64,000 bases of DNA from contig NZ_JABUXW010000021.1 of NCBI RefSeq assembly GCF_014897585.1, forward strand, positions 1 to 64,000. Direction: 5' to 3'. This DNA is from Brachybacterium tyrofermentans (GTDB taxonomy: Bacteria; Actinomycetota; Actinomycetes; Actinomycetales; Dermabacteraceae). The notes under the pieces are model-generated. The model was not told the origin of the DNA and ran no database searches. It saw nothing but the letters and a program-made list of their open reading frames with translations. The position numbers were made by a program, and so were the translations under genes. Positions 1 to 9,656 of the stretch are shown here, in pieces. The first letter of the stretch is position 1; every line of letters begins with the position of its first letter.

Positions 1-865
1 AAGATCGGCAACGACGCCGACCGAGCGGACCTACCGACCCCATGAAAGATCGAGGCTCGTACGAGACCGGCGTGGCGCGGATGGCGACGGGCGTATCGAG
101 CAGCTCGACATCCAGTTCCTGAGTCTTGGTGTCTGTGTACAGCACGTTGGGCATGTTGACGGGGAGCCAGCCATCCGCTGGGCCGGCATGTGCCGCAAGA
201 GGCTTGATCGGCATATCGGCGAAATCGCTCAGCGACACGGTGATGACGATCGGGGCGGGAGCGTCAGCCGCAGGCGCGTTGGCGTCAGCGCCCGTTCCTG
301 CGGTGGGTGCGGCGGTACCGGGCGCGCGGCAGTCGTATCCCAGGAGCTCGCGGGACCCATTCCCTGAGTCGACGCGATTGATTTCGAGCGTGACCATATC
401 TTGACTGCCGGCTTGCGTTCGGCGCGACGAGGGTGCGGCGAGAACATCTCCATTGCTGTTGATGTTGTAGTCAGTGCCGGCCTGACAGGCGTTGCGTGAC
501 GAGTTGCAGTTCGTCCCGCCTACGCCGGTGGTGCAGGAGTATCCGGTCTGGGTTTCTGCTGTTGTGGATTCGATGAAGAAGTCTGGGATTGGGGATCGCT
601 TCGATTGGCTGGACTTGTTGTTGTCGCGTGCCGAAGAGTCTCTAGTGGGAGAGGTTCTTGGAGTCTTGCCGGTTGAGCTTTGATTGGTGGTTTGTTTTGA
701 GCTCGTGGCCTCGGTCGCTTCGGTTTCAATCGATGAATCGCCAACGTTTCCAGTGGCTCTCGGCTTGGCAAATGAGGTGGTTGAGAAGCTTGCCATGCAA
801 GCTACTATGGCCAGAATGGCAAGTAATCTAAGTATCGAAACCTGACTACTTGTGGGGTCACTCAT
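1..865 (-). CDS. Secreted protein of unknown function, C-terminus beyond window edge
   Basis: An open frame runs from an ATG at 865 to the window edge with no stop (288 codons visible). The N-terminus has a hydrophobic stretch (RLLAILAIVACMASF, about residues 13-27) followed by TSFAKP, a likely signal peptide. Next come a Ser/Thr/Lys-rich linker (about 35-95), a segment with four Cys (about 108-127) and an Ala/Pro-rich spacer. Near residue 245 the motif NVLYTDTKTQELDV...TPVAIRATPVSY resembles the region that precedes a PKD-like domain in actinobacterial secreted proteins, but the usual Gly-Asp-Gly does not follow in the visible part. The ATG lies inside the end of the upstream lipoprotein gene (8-nt overlap), so translation is probably coupled. 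Part of the gene is far less G+C-rich than the rest of the window. Function unknown. Confidence 0.65.
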   Translation of the reverse strand, partial: MSDPTSSQVSILRLLAILAIVACMASFSTTSFAKPRATGNVGDSSIETEATEATSSKQTTNQSSTGKTPRTSPTRDSSARDNNKSSQSKRSPIPDFFIESTTAETQTGYSCTTGVGGTNCNSSRNACQAGTDYNINSNGDVLAAPSSRRTQAGSQDMVTLEINRVDSGNGSRELLGYDCRAPGTAAPTAGTGADANAPAADAPAPIVITVSLSDFADMPIKPLAAHAGPADGWLPVNMPNVLYTDTKTQELDVELLDTPVAIRATPVSYEPRSFMGSVGPLGRRRCRS

Positions 866-1508
866 CTTGCGGGCCCCATTCCGCCTTCAGTCCTCCGATA
901 GTCCATGAGTTGCTAACCCAGGTCATGCCGCCAATCGCGTTGTACTCTATCGCCGGATAGGTTTCTCTGGAGTCGAAAGCCTCTGTGGGTCGCGTGTGGG
1001 GTTCGGTCGTGAATGTGTATCCAATCTCGTGATCGTAATTTGTTGACTCGTGAACCATGGTTCCAGAGTCTGAGATTGAAAATCTACTCCAGTATTCATT
1101 GTGTTCTTTTAGTGATATCACGTCTTCATTGAACTCGTCGCAGCTCTCGCAGTCGTCCGATTGGAGGGAGTCCAAAAGTTTGGTCTCGCCCGTCTGGTGT
1201 GCCCACATGGAGACGGCGATGTAGTACCGGAATGCTTGGGTTGCGCCGTCCGCGGTGTGCTCGTCCATGCCCGCGTAGTCGGCGGGATCGGGGGCGGGGA
1301 TGTCGGCGGCTGCGACGGTCTTGCCGTCATCGCCCCCGTTGTCGCTCGAGGCAGCTCCACCGCCGTCGCTGGGGTCTGCGCCGCCGCCGTCGCTCGTGCT
1401 GACCTGCTCGGGAGGCTCCGTGACGGGGCCGTCACCCCCGACGTCGCACGCAGCAAACGTTAAGGTCAGAGCGGCGGCGGCCGCGATGGCGAGGAGGCGT
1501 CGGGACAT
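858..1508 (-). CDS. DUF6318-like lipoprotein
   Basis: The 216-residue product starts MSRRLLAIAAAAALTLTFAAC, a lipoprotein signal with lipobox FAAC. A Gly/Ser/Asp-rich linker follows (about 30-65), then a domain beginning DYAGMDEHTADGATQAFRYY, with paired cysteines in DDCESCDEF. This arrangement matches the actinobacterial DUF6318 family as I remember it; the family has no assigned biochemical role, but it resembles small cell-surface NTF2-like domains. I chose the ATG at 1508 over an upstream in-frame start because the signal peptide begins there and GGAAAG lies 7 nt upstream. The gene overlaps the next secreted-protein gene by 8 nt. The C-terminal half (around 1000-1150) is only about 40 % G+C in places, suggesting foreign or fast-drifting DNA. 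Confidence 0.75.
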   Translation of the reverse strand: MSRRLLAIAAAAALTLTFAACDVGGDGPVTEPPEQVSTSDGGGADPSDGGGAASSDNGGDDGKTVAAADIPAPDPADYAGMDEHTADGATQAFRYYIAVSMWAHQTGETKLLDSLQSDDCESCDEFNEDVISLKEHNEYWSRFSISDSGTMVHESTNYDHEIGYTFTTEPHTRPTEAFDSRETYPAIEYNAIGGMTWVSNSWTIGGLKAEWGPQDE

Positions 1509-1577
1509 GAGGAGGCTTTCCGGGAGTGCGTCAGGTCCCCTGAACGCTATACACAACGACCGCTCGCCGCCCCCGGA

Positions 1578-2456
1578 CTACCGAGATTGTGGATGACCGA
1601 TGGACCGGAACGCCTCGATGGTCTCGGCCGGATCCAGGACTGCGGCAGGGTGCGGACCCTCCCGCTTCCAGGCGCTTCGCCATGCCTCGACGTCCGGGGA
1701 GGTGAGCGCCCCGCCGGCCAGGAGCACCATGTTCCCGTCGGCCGGGCGGGTCAGGAGGGACGCATGGGTCAGGGTCCAGACCCCCGAGAGCCCGCGCTCC
1801 GAGGTGGCGTTCTCCAGCTCGCGGACCTGCTGGGCCACGAAGCGCTGGCCGGCGTCGTCGCCGATGTTCACCAGCAGCAGTCCGTCGGCCTCGAGGTGGT
1901 CGAGGGCTTCGAGATAGAAATCCTTGGCGGCGAGATGCGCGGGGGAGGACTCGCCGGAGAACACGTCGATCACGAGCGCATCGAAAGTTCGGTCGCCGAG
2001 CGCGGCGAGCTCCTCGCGCGCGTCGCCGATCAGCACCGTCAGATTCGTGCCCGCGGGCATCGGTAGGGCAGTGGTCACCAGCGTCGGCAGTTCGCGCTCG
2101 ATCTCGATCACCAGCTGTGGCGAGCCCGGCCGGGTGGCCTGCACGTAGCGGGCGAGGGTGAGGGCGCCGGCGCCGAGATGGGCGATCCGGATCAGCTGTC
2201 CGTGAGGCCAGGCCTCATCGACGACGTTCGCCATCCGCCGCAGGTACTCGTGCACGATGTGCGTGGGGTCGGCCAGATCGACATGGGACTGCTCCACGCC
2301 ACCGATCTGCAGCACCCAGCCGCCGTCGACCTCGTCCTTGACGATCCATGCGGGCTGATCGGAGAAGCTCAGCTGCGCGCTGCGCTGCGAGGCGGGAGTG
2401 AGGTCCGAGGTGGTCATGGCCTCATTGTGGTCGATGTTGTGCTCGCTGATGGTCAC
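1578..2456 (-). CDS. Spermidine-synthase-like methyltransferase-fold protein
   Basis: The 292-residue product has the Rossmann methyltransferase fold used by polyamine aminopropyltransferases: IAHLGAGALTLARYV (motif I, about 89-103), VIEIERELP (acidic end of strand 2, about 116-124), LIGDAREEL and ALVIDVFSG (about 160-168). Actinobacteria carry many spermidine-synthase-like proteins that lack a proven polyamine role, so the substrate is open. Two starts are possible, GTG 2456 or ATG 2417; neither has a strong ribosome-binding site. It is divergent from the GNAT gene at 2495, so the 38 bp between them must hold both promoters. Confidence 0.75.
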   Translation of the reverse strand: MTISEHNIDHNEAMTTSDLTPASQRSAQLSFSDQPAWIVKDEVDGGWVLQIGGVEQSHVDLADPTHIVHEYLRRMANVVDEAWPHGQLIRIAHLGAGALTLARYVQATRPGSPQLVIEIERELPTLVTTALPMPAGTNLTVLIGDAREELAALGDRTFDALVIDVFSGESSPAHLAAKDFYLEALDHLEADGLLLVNIGDDAGQRFVAQQVRELENATSERGLSGVWTLTHASLLTRPADGNMVLLAGGALTSPDVEAWRSAWKREGPHPAAVLDPAETIEAFRSIGHPQSR

Positions 2457-2494
2457 CGAGCGCCCAGCCCGATTCCACCTGGGACGATGGCTCG

Positions 2495-2968
2495 ATGCAG
2501 ACTCTCGACCTCGACGGCTGGATCTTCTCCCTCTATCGCGCAGGCGCCGGCGACGTGCCGGAGATCGTCGCGCTCCTGGCCGATGACGTGCTGGGCCGGG
2601 AGCGGGAGAGCTCGGACCTCGAGCCCTATGTGAGGGCCTTCGCCCGGATCGACGCCGACGAGAACCAGCTCCTGGTCGCCGTGCGCGACGAAGCAGAGAA
2701 GATCGTCGCGACGATGCAGCTCACGCTGATGCCGTCCCTGTCCCGCGGCGGCGCGACCCGTCTCCAGATCGAGGCGGTCCGGGTGGACTCCACCGTGCGC
2801 GGCGCAGGACTGGGCAGCGCCCTGTTTCAGTGGGCGCAGGAGTGGGGCCGGGAGCAGGGGGCGACACTCGCCCAGCTGACCACCGACGCCGCCCGCGTCG
2901 ACGCGCACCGTTTCTATGAGCGCCTCGGATATGTCCCGAGCCATGTGGGGTTCAAGCGTCCCCTGTGA
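2495..2968 (+). CDS. GNAT family N-acetyltransferase
   Basis: The 157-residue protein is a single GNAT domain. Motif A is VDSTVRGAGLGSALFQWAQ (about residues 97-115) with the acetyl-CoA pyrophosphate-binding R-G-x-G-x-G, and the late strand motif is AHRFYERLGY. The acceptor substrate cannot be read from the sequence. The gene stands alone: divergent from the spermidine-synthase-like gene and followed by the TetR cassette more than 100 bp away. Confidence 0.85.
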   Translation: MQTLDLDGWIFSLYRAGAGDVPEIVALLADDVLGRERESSDLEPYVRAFARIDADENQLLVAVRDEAEKIVATMQLTLMPSLSRGGATRLQIEAVRVDSTVRGAGLGSALFQWAQEWGREQGATLAQLTTDAARVDAHRFYERLGYVPSHVGFKRPL

Positions 2969-3054
2969 GGATTCGGCCCCGTGTCGCCGTCACGGTCGGC
3001 CTGTGTCGAGATCATGACGCCTGTACTGGGGTCCGTGGAGCAAGGAGCCTATTG

Positions 3055-3077
3055 CAATACGATACTGTGCTGTATTG
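3055..3077 (+). promoter_or_regulatory. TetR operator and promoter region
   Basis: A perfect inverted repeat CAATAC-N11-GTATTG lies 9 bp before the TetR start, with an overlapping inner pair ATAC...GTAT. The -10-like TATTGT (3073-3078) is part of the right arm, so a bound repressor would block RNA polymerase. Position and symmetry suggest autoregulation of the tetR-ABC cassette downstream. Confidence 0.7.
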
Positions 3078-3086
3078 TTTCTAACC

Positions 3087-3707
3087 ATGAACGAGAGAGA
3101 TGCTCCCCGTCCCGGGCGCCCGCGCAGCGTCGAGGCGGATCGGGTCGTGCTCGAGACCGCACTGGACCTGTTCATCGAGGGAGGCGTCGAGGCAGTCAAG
3201 ACGGAGACTGTCGCGACGCGATCCGGGGTCACCCGCGCGACCGTCTATCGCCGGTATCCGCGGCGTGAGGATCTGGTGATCGCTGCCCTCTCGGAGGCAT
3301 ATCGCGTGCACTTGGAGCACCAGGCTCCGGAATATCCGAGCCTGGAAGATGCGGTCACCGGGATCGCGGGCGCCCTTGCCGACGCACGCGTGCGTCGGGT
3401 GCTCCGACGATTGATGTCCGTCCCCCATGACCACCCGAAGCTGTTCGCGGAGTACCGCGCGGCGACCGGTGCGACGGACAGGGACCAGATCATCCATCAG
3501 GCACTCGAGCGGGAATCTCTCCGCGGGAACTTTCCCGCGCACAGCGACCTGGAGATGGTCCAGACGCTGTTCGCGGCATCGATCAGCTCGCACCTGCTCA
3601 CGCGTCCCGACGACGAGCCCGCCGAGCAGATCGTGGCCTTCCTGTACCGGGTGCTGGCTGCCCTCGGCCATCGCCAGAACGCAGACGACGCATCGAAGGA
3701 GCTCTGA
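3087..3707 (+). CDS. TetR/AcrR family transcriptional repressor
   Basis: The 206-residue protein has an N-terminal HTH (about residues 15-60) with [29 protein letters not shown], followed by an all-helical ligand/dimerisation domain. The ATG at 3087 is preferred to a TTG 12 nt upstream because the operator and -10 element cover the upstream start. It is the first gene of a tight operon: its stop TGA overlaps the ATG of the ABC ATPase (TGATG). By analogy with such cassettes it should repress its own operon until the exported compound binds. The inducer is unknown. Confidence 0.88.
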   Translation: MNERDAPRPGRPRSVEADRVVLETALDLFIEGGVEAVKTETVATRSGVTRATVYRRYPRREDLVIAALSEAYRVHLEHQAPEYPSLEDAVTGIAGALADARVRRVLRRLMSVPHDHPKLFAEYRAATGATDRDQIIHQALERESLRGNFPAHSDLEMVQTLFAASISSHLLTRPDDEPAEQIVAFLYRVLAALGHRQNADDASKEL

Positions 3708-4654
3708 TGGCCACCGCCATCGCCGTCGAACGACTGGTGAAGCATTTCGGGCGGAATCGTGCGCTGGACGGGCTTGACCTGGAGGTCCACTCCGGGGAGG
3801 TCCATGGGTTCCTCGGCCCGAACGGTGCCGGGAAGTCCACCACCCTGCGTATCCTGATGGGTCTCCTGCGGCCCGACAGCGGCCGCGCGAGAGTTCTCGG
3901 CGCGGACCCGTGGAACGACGCTGTCGCGCTGCACCGACGCTTGGTCTATGTCCCTGGCGACGTCGAACTCTGGCCCACCCTCACCGGGGGAGAGGTGATC
4001 GATCTGCTCGGCAGGATGCGAGGCGGCCTCGACACGACCCGCCGCGCTGAACTGATCGAGCGATTCAGCCTCGACCCGGGCAAGAAGTCACGCACCTATT
4101 CCACCGGCAACCGGCAGAAGGTCGCTATGGTGGCGGCTTTCGCCTCGCACGCGGAGCTGCTGGTGCTCGACGAGCCGACGTCGGGCTTGGATCCCCTCAT
4201 GGAGCTCGTGTTCCAGGAAGAGATCGAACGCGTCCGCGATGAAGGGCGGACCGTTCTGCTCTCCAGCCACATCCTGGCCGAGGTCGAGCGGCTTGCGGAC
4301 CGGGTCAGCATCGTGCGCGACGGCGTGACCGTCGAACACGGCACCCTGGCTGATCTGCGACACCTCTCCGGAACGAACGTCGAGGTCACGACCAGTCGGC
4401 CAGTGACCGGCCTGGACGACCTGGCCGGTGTCGTCGACCTCGAGCAGGAGGGCTCTACGACGCGGTTCCTGGTCCACGGCGACGCGCTGGACGGCGCGCT
4501 CAAGCACGTTGGCGAGTTCGGCGTCACCGCCCTGCACAGCACTCCGCCGAGTCTGGAAGACCTCATGATCCGTCACTACGACGTGAGCAGGGGCGCGGAC
4601 TCGCGGCGGCGGTCGCAGGCGGCGGAGGATCGGCAGGAGAACAGCGATGCGTGA
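3707..4654 (+). CDS. ABC transporter ATP-binding protein (drug-export type)
   Basis: The 315-residue nucleotide-binding subunit has Walker [10 protein letters not shown] (about 37-45), a signature variant YSTGNRQKV (about 127-135), Walker [13 protein letters not shown] and the H-loop in SSHI. A C-terminal extension of about 90 residues is typical of DrrA-like exporters. The start overlaps the tetR stop and the end overlaps the permease start (4647-4654), so all three genes are translationally coupled. It is closely similar to the ATPase at 7883-8839 (shared [17 protein letters not shown] and [10 protein letters not shown]), indicating a duplicated cassette. Confidence 0.92.
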   Translation: MATAIAVERLVKHFGRNRALDGLDLEVHSGEVHGFLGPNGAGKSTTLRILMGLLRPDSGRARVLGADPWNDAVALHRRLVYVPGDVELWPTLTGGEVIDLLGRMRGGLDTTRRAELIERFSLDPGKKSRTYSTGNRQKVAMVAAFASHAELLVLDEPTSGLDPLMELVFQEEIERVRDEGRTVLLSSHILAEVERLADRVSIVRDGVTVEHGTLADLRHLSGTNVEVTTSRPVTGLDDLAGVVDLEQEGSTTRFLVHGDALDGALKHVGEFGVTALHSTPPSLEDLMIRHYDVSRGADSRRRSQAAEDRQENSDA

Positions 4655-6206
4655 GGACCTGACCGGTACCGGGCTGCTGCTGCGACTGGGGCTGCGACGG
4701 GACCGGCTGCGGCTGCCGATCTGGACGGTCGCGATCGCAGCCTTCGTGCCCTTCTTCTTCAGCTCCCTGGCCGACACGGCGGGGGAGGACCCGCAAGGCG
4801 CCGTGGACGACCTGGCCCAGGCGCAGACGATGCTCGCCATCTTCGCCGGGCCCGTCTACGGCCTGGACGCCGTGACCCTGCAGAAGTACTTCCTGATGTA
4901 CAACCAGGAGTTCCTGATCGCCGCCGCGCTGATGAGCATTCTCCTGGTGGTTCGCCACACCCGGGGCGAGGAGCAGTCGGGGCGGGCCGAGCTGGTCCGT
5001 AGCGCCGTGATCGGACGGCACGCGCCGCTGACGGCGGCCCTGCTCGTCGGCGTGATCACGAACGCGGTGCTGGCGGCGCTGCTGTTCGTCGGCGCGCTGG
5101 GCATCGGATTCGGCGCGAGCGACGCCGCGCTGTACGGCGTCTCGATCGCAGCGACCGGACTGTTCTTCGCCGCCGTGACGGCCGTCGCCGTGCAGGTGGT
5201 CGAGAGCGGACGGGCCGCCGGCGGGATCGCCGGCGTCGTGCTCGCGGCGGCCTCCATCGGCCGGGGTGCTGCGGCGGCGCAGGGCGAGGACAGCGTCGCA
5301 CTGTGGTTCTCGCCGATGGCGTGGGCGAACCTGACGAAACCGATCACGGACCCCACCTGGTGGCCTGTGCTGCTGACGATGGGGTCCGGCGCGGTCTTCG
5401 CCGCTGTCGGATACGCCCTGTCGGTGCGTCGCGACGTCGGGCTCGGCTTCTTCGCGCCGCGCCGTGGTCGGGTGGGGGCGAGCCGCTGGCTCTCCTCCCC
5501 GTTCGCTCTGGCGCTGCGCATGCAGCGTCGAACGATCCTGTGGTGGGCCTTGGCGATGGGGCTGCTGGGGATGGTCTGGGGCAGTCTGGTCGGCACCGCC
5601 GAGGCGATCGAGGGCAGCGAGGCGATGTTCGGCACCGAGCTGGAGCGCGGATACCTCAGTCTGCTCGGCGTGACGCAGACCCTCCTGGTGGGCGTCTTCG
5701 CTCTGACCTCGATGGCACGGGTGAGGTCCGAGGAGGTCGACGGCCGGTTGGACAGCGCGCTCGGCACGGCGACCGGCCGGTTCTCGTGGCTGGGATCCTG
5801 GACCCTGGTCACCGTCCTGGGTACGGGACTCCTCCTGCTGGTCTCGGGCCTGGGACTCGGCCTCGCGGCGTTCGGCGCCACCGGCCATGCCGCTCTCCTG
5901 AGCGCCTCGGTCGGCGGGGTCGTCGGCCGCTTTCCGGAGCTGCTGGCTCTGATCGGCATCTCAGCGCTGCTGTACGGCATCGGGCCGAGGTGGCAAGGGC
6001 TCACCTGGGTCGTCTTCGGGTACGGGGTGGTCATCCGGTTCTTCGGTCAGTCACTGCCGGATGCTGTGCAGCAGCTCTCGATCTTCCAGCACATCCCTCG
6101 GATGCCGGCCGAGGAGTTCTCGGTCGTCCCTCTCGTCTACCTGTCGGTGGGCGGCGTCGCGCTCGTCGGTGCCGCCCTGTTCGCGTTCCGGCACCGGGAC
6201 CTCTGA
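4647..6206 (+). CDS. ABC exporter permease, two-half (about 12 TM) type
   Basis: The 519-residue, strongly hydrophobic protein has about twelve predicted membrane segments in two similar halves, like TnrB3/tetronasin-type exporter permeases. The N-terminus [20 protein letters not shown] is shared with the permease at 6237-7886, as is the cytoplasmic [14 protein letters not shown] region. It overlaps the ATPase gene by 8 nt and should form the membrane channel with it. Substrate unknown; the TetR and exporter set suggests a toxic small molecule. Convergent with the paralogous cassette, separated by only 30 bp. Confidence 0.88.
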   Translation: MREDLTGTGLLLRLGLRRDRLRLPIWTVAIAAFVPFFFSSLADTAGEDPQGAVDDLAQAQTMLAIFAGPVYGLDAVTLQKYFLMYNQEFLIAAALMSILLVVRHTRGEEQSGRAELVRSAVIGRHAPLTAALLVGVITNAVLAALLFVGALGIGFGASDAALYGVSIAATGLFFAAVTAVAVQVVESGRAAGGIAGVVLAAASIGRGAAAAQGEDSVALWFSPMAWANLTKPITDPTWWPVLLTMGSGAVFAAVGYALSVRRDVGLGFFAPRRGRVGASRWLSSPFALALRMQRRTILWWALAMGLLGMVWGSLVGTAEAIEGSEAMFGTELERGYLSLLGVTQTLLVGVFALTSMARVRSEEVDGRLDSALGTATGRFSWLGSWTLVTVLGTGLLLLVSGLGLGLAAFGATGHAALLSASVGGVVGRFPELLALIGISALLYGIGPRWQGLTWVVFGYGVVIRFFGQSLPDAVQQLSIFQHIPRMPAEEFSVVPLVYLSVGGVALVGAALFAFRHRDL

Positions 6207-6236
6207 ACCCGTCGCGCCGCCCCCCGCAGCGGCTTT

Positions 6237-7886
6237 CTAGACGACACGCACCTGGCGTCGGCGGAACCCGAGCAGCCCCAGCACCGCGAGCAGGACCGCC
6301 GCGCCTGTCACGACCAGGAACGGTGCGAGGGTGAACTCTTCGATCGGTACGGCGGCCAGATGGTGCATCGGGGACAGAGCCAGGAGCCACGTGGGAAGGT
6401 CCAGCAGTGCGCCGAAGAGGTCGACGATGCCGATCAGCGCGACACTGGCCCACCCCAGGAGCGGCATCGCTCTCGGTATCCAGCCGTACAGGGCCACACA
6501 CAGACCGAGCACGCCCAGCGCGGCCGGCACGACGGCCAGGTGAGCGGCCAGGAGCTCTCGCACCAGGGCGCCGTCCCCGGTCACCCCGGCGGCGGCGATC
6601 CCGGTGCCCATTCCGGTGATCACGCTGATCAGCAGCACCCCGAGGGCGATGGTGACCACGTGCGCGGCACTCCATCCGACGCGGCTGACGGGGGTCGCCA
6701 GCACCGCGTCGGTGCGGCCGCTGTCCTCCTCGGTGCGCAGAGTCTGCATCGCGTACACGGCGTAGGCGGCGGCGAAGACGGTCACGAAGGACCCGAGGAA
6801 CGCCACGTAGCCCTGTACCAGACCCTCGCTCCCGAACACGGCCCGCAGCTCCTCCGGCATGCCCTCGCCCGCGTCGATCATCGACTGGGTGAATGCGCCG
6901 TCGATGACGCCGAGCAGCAGGATGCCGGAACCCCAGCCGAGGAGACCGCCGCGCTGCAGCCGAGCGGCGAGGCCCACGGGGTGGCCGAGTGACGCGCGCG
7001 CCCGGCCGGCGCCGGGGCGGGTGGCCATGAGGCTCGCTCCGAAATCTCGCCGGCGCTGCAGGGCGAAGGCCGCGGTGATGGTGACTGCCGCCAGAGCGAC
7101 CAGCAGCAGCAGTGGGGCCCATCGGTCATGGACGTAGGGGGCGGTCTGTGCCGCCCACCCCAGCGGTGAGGCCCACGAGAGGGCGGAGCCGCCGACCGCG
7201 GCCATATCTCCCAGCGCGCGCAGGAGGAAGGCGGCGCCGAGGACGCCGCCTGCCATGCCGGCTGCCGGCCGGGAGAACTCGCTGAGCTGGACGGTGATGG
7301 TCGTGATGCCGGTGAACGCCAGTCCGGTCAGGCCCGTGGCCAGTCCGACCAGGGCTGAGCCGGCGGCCGGATACCCCATGGCGAGGGCGACGGCGGTGAC
7401 GAGCGCTGTCGTCGCCGCATTGGCAAGGCCGGCGACGAGCAGAGTGGCCGTCAGGGCGGTATGACGCCCGGTGACATTGGCACGGATCAGCTCCGCCCGC
7501 CCGGACTCTTCCTCCCCGCGGGTGTGGCGGGTGACCAGGAAGATGCTCATCAGCGCCGCCAGGATGAACAGGTAGGGGACATAGCCGGCCGCGAAGAACC
7601 GCTCGTAGGTGGGGGCGTCCATCCCGAAGGCCGGCCCGGTGAACATCCGGCCGACCGGCTGCGACAGCAACGCGGTCATCTCAGCCAGGTTCTCCTCGCT
7701 CGGCGCCAGCTGGGGGAGGGCGGCTCCGATGTACAGCACCAGCAGGCCGTGGGCACCGATCCAGACCGGCAGGCGGATCCGATCCCGGCGCAGGATGAGC
7801 CGGAGCATCGTGCCGGTCCCCGCCAATGTCGAGGAGCCGCCCGGGTCGGGTCCGCGCCGGGTGCGTGACGTCGTCGGCGCGGTCAT
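6237..7886 (-). CDS. ABC exporter permease, paralogue of 4647-6206
   Basis: The 549-residue polytopic membrane protein has [20 protein letters not shown] near its start and [20 protein letters not shown] after the first membrane segments, both mirrored in the neighbouring permease. About twelve membrane segments are expected. It is the last gene of the glycosyltransferase-tetR-ATPase-permease operon and overlaps the ATPase stop by 4 nt (ATGA). Export of the compound modified by the co-transcribed glycosyltransferase is plausible but inferred from gene order only. Confidence 0.88.
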   Translation of the reverse strand: MTAPTTSRTRRGPDPGGSSTLAGTGTMLRLILRRDRIRLPVWIGAHGLLVLYIGAALPQLAPSEENLAEMTALLSQPVGRMFTGPAFGMDAPTYERFFAAGYVPYLFILAALMSIFLVTRHTRGEEESGRAELIRANVTGRHTALTATLLVAGLANAATTALVTAVALAMGYPAAGSALVGLATGLTGLAFTGITTITVQLSEFSRPAAGMAGGVLGAAFLLRALGDMAAVGGSALSWASPLGWAAQTAPYVHDRWAPLLLLVALAAVTITAAFALQRRRDFGASLMATRPGAGRARASLGHPVGLAARLQRGGLLGWGSGILLLGVIDGAFTQSMIDAGEGMPEELRAVFGSEGLVQGYVAFLGSFVTVFAAAYAVYAMQTLRTEEDSGRTDAVLATPVSRVGWSAAHVVTIALGVLLISVITGMGTGIAAAGVTGDGALVRELLAAHLAVVPAALGVLGLCVALYGWIPRAMPLLGWASVALIGIVDLFGALLDLPTWLLALSPMHHLAAVPIEEFTLAPFLVVTGAAVLLAVLGLLGFRRRQVRVV

Positions 7887-8839
7887 CGGGCCGTCTCCTG
7901 CTCGAGGGTCGACCCCGTGCCATCGTCGGTGGACCCCGTGACATCGTCAGAGGAGTCGCCGTAATGGCGCATCAGCAGCTGCTCCAGCGTCGGGGGATGT
8001 GCGACCAGGGAGCGCACGCCGAGCGGCGCCAGGGCGCGGACCACCTCGTCGACCCGGTCCCCGTCGACCCGGAAGGACACGGCCGCCCCCTCGATGCTCA
8101 GGTCATGGACACCGGCGATCTCGTCCAGGCCCTCCGGGACCCGGTCGGTCTCAGCGACGAACGTGGTGCGCGTCATGTGGCGAAGCTCCGACAGGCTGCC
8201 TGTCTCGACGATGCGGCCTTGGCGCACGATCGAGATCCGGTCTGCCAGGGCCTCGACCTGGGCGAGGATGTGGCTCGACAGCAGAACCGTGCGACCCGCC
8301 GCCTTCACCTCACCGATGGCCTGCTGGAAGACGGCCTCCATCAACGGATCGAGGCCGGCAGTGGGCTCGTCGAGCAGCAGCAGGTCCACGTCGGAGGCGA
8401 GCGCGGAGATCAGCGCCACCTTCTGCCGATTGCCCTTGGAGTAGGTGCGAGCCTTCTTAGTCGGGTCCAGGTCGAAGCGTTCGCACAGGTCATCCCGGTG
8501 CGCGCGGTCCCACCTGCCGCGCAGCCGGGCGAAGATGTCGATCGCCTCGCCGCCGGTGAGGTTGGGCCAGAGCTCGACATCGCCGGGCACGTAGGCGAGC
8601 CGCCGGTGCAGCGCGACGGCGTCGTGCCAGGGATCGCCGCCCAGCAGGCTGACGGTGCCGCCGTCGGCGCGCAGCAGTCCCAGCAGCACGCGCATCGTCG
8701 TCGACTTGCCGGCACCGTTGGGGCCCAGGAAGCCGTGCACCTCGCCCGGCGCGACCTCGAGGTCCAGTCCGTCCAGTGCACGGGTGCTGCCGAAAGTCTT
8801 GATCAGGCCTCGCGCGGAGACCGCGGGGGCGTCGTTCAT
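7883..8839 (-). CDS. ABC transporter ATP-binding protein, paralogue of 3707-4654
   Basis: The 318-residue ATPase has Walker [10 protein letters not shown], signature YSKGNRQKV, Walker [13 protein letters not shown] and the H-loop SSHI, then the C-terminal extension seen in drug exporters. I placed the start at ATG 8839 ([14 protein letters not shown]), where homology with the paralogue begins. A longer in-frame ORF runs upstream inside tetR and is probably not translated. The start lies 7 nt after the tetR stop, with an SD-like AAGGAG about 13 nt upstream. The product pairs with the permease that overlaps its 3' end. Confidence 0.9.
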   Translation of the reverse strand: MNDAPAVSARGLIKTFGSTRALDGLDLEVAPGEVHGFLGPNGAGKSTTMRVLLGLLRADGGTVSLLGGDPWHDAVALHRRLAYVPGDVELWPNLTGGEAIDIFARLRGRWDRAHRDDLCERFDLDPTKKARTYSKGNRQKVALISALASDVDLLLLDEPTAGLDPLMEAVFQQAIGEVKAAGRTVLLSSHILAQVEALADRISIVRQGRIVETGSLSELRHMTRTTFVAETDRVPEGLDEIAGVHDLSIEGAAVSFRVDGDRVDEVVRALAPLGVRSLVAHPPTLEQLLMRHYGDSSDDVTGSTDDGTGSTLEQETAR

Positions 8840-8846
8840 GGTGATC

Positions 8847-9584
8847 TCACTGCTCCTTCTCGTCGTCTCGTGCGGGCTCGTCGTCTCGTGCGCGGCCGGC
8901 GTCGGGAGGCTCGCGGTCGCCGCCTGCCTCGGCGTCCGCTGCCGCAGGGTCATCGAGGGCCGCGGACAGGCGGTCGAAGCTGCCCTGCTGCACCAGTCCC
9001 TGGGTGTAGAGCTCGACCGCCGGGCGCAGGTACCGGTGCAGGCTCTCCGGCGGGGTGCTGTCGGCGAGGAAGTCGGCCCCGAGCAGCCGATGCACGTGCT
9101 CGTGCAGGGTCAAGGCACCAAGGGACCAGATCACCAGCAAAGCGGCACGGTCGCGCGGGACGGCGCTGGGCTTGATCAGGCCGGCTCGCTCGCCCTGGGC
9201 GAGGTAGGCCACGGCATCGTCGATCATGTCGTCGATCAGAGTCGACGTGTGGGTCCCGCCTTCGGTCAGAGCGCGGGTGAGGTAGCGCAGCAGCGGTCGC
9301 CCGTCCTGCATCCGACGCAGGGCGAGGAACGGATCGAACTGGTTCTCCTCGTCGACCGTCTCCTCCTTGCGCACGCGGACCATGTGCGCGACGTGCTCAT
9401 CGCAGGCGGCGCGCAGTCCCGCCTTGGACTGGTAGTGATGCACGATCAGCGGTTGGGAGACGCCCGCACGGGCGGCGATCGCCTTCAGGGGCGTCGCCCG
9501 GAACCCGTGCTCTCCGAAGAGGTCGATCGCTGCTTCCAGGATGCGCTCCGCCCCGGTGGGCGCTCTGTCCGTTTCCGTCTCCAT
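8847..9584 (-). CDS. TetR family regulator inside the glycosyltransferase-exporter operon
   Basis: The 245-residue protein has an N-terminal [23 protein letters not shown] then [20 protein letters not shown] (about 13-55). The C-terminal about 40 residues are Asp/Glu/Ala-rich and probably disordered. It sits between the glycosyltransferase and the ATPase in one transcription unit, so it likely binds the palindrome at 11026-11045 and represses the whole operon. It shares little with the TetR at 3087 beyond the HTH, although the ABC genes behind each are close paralogues. Confidence 0.87.
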   Translation of the reverse strand: METETDRAPTGAERILEAAIDLFGEHGFRATPLKAIAARAGVSQPLIVHHYQSKAGLRAACDEHVAHMVRVRKEETVDEENQFDPFLALRRMQDGRPLLRYLTRALTEGGTHTSTLIDDMIDDAVAYLAQGERAGLIKPSAVPRDRAALLVIWSLGALTLHEHVHRLLGADFLADSTPPESLHRYLRPAVELYTQGLVQQGSFDRLSAALDDPAAADAEAGGDREPPDAGRARDDEPARDDEKEQ

Positions 9585-9656
9585 GCGTGGTCTCCTCGGT
9601 GGTCGTGACGGCTCGATCGGCGTGCGCCGACCGAGGGTGGGGGATGGGGCAGCGAC

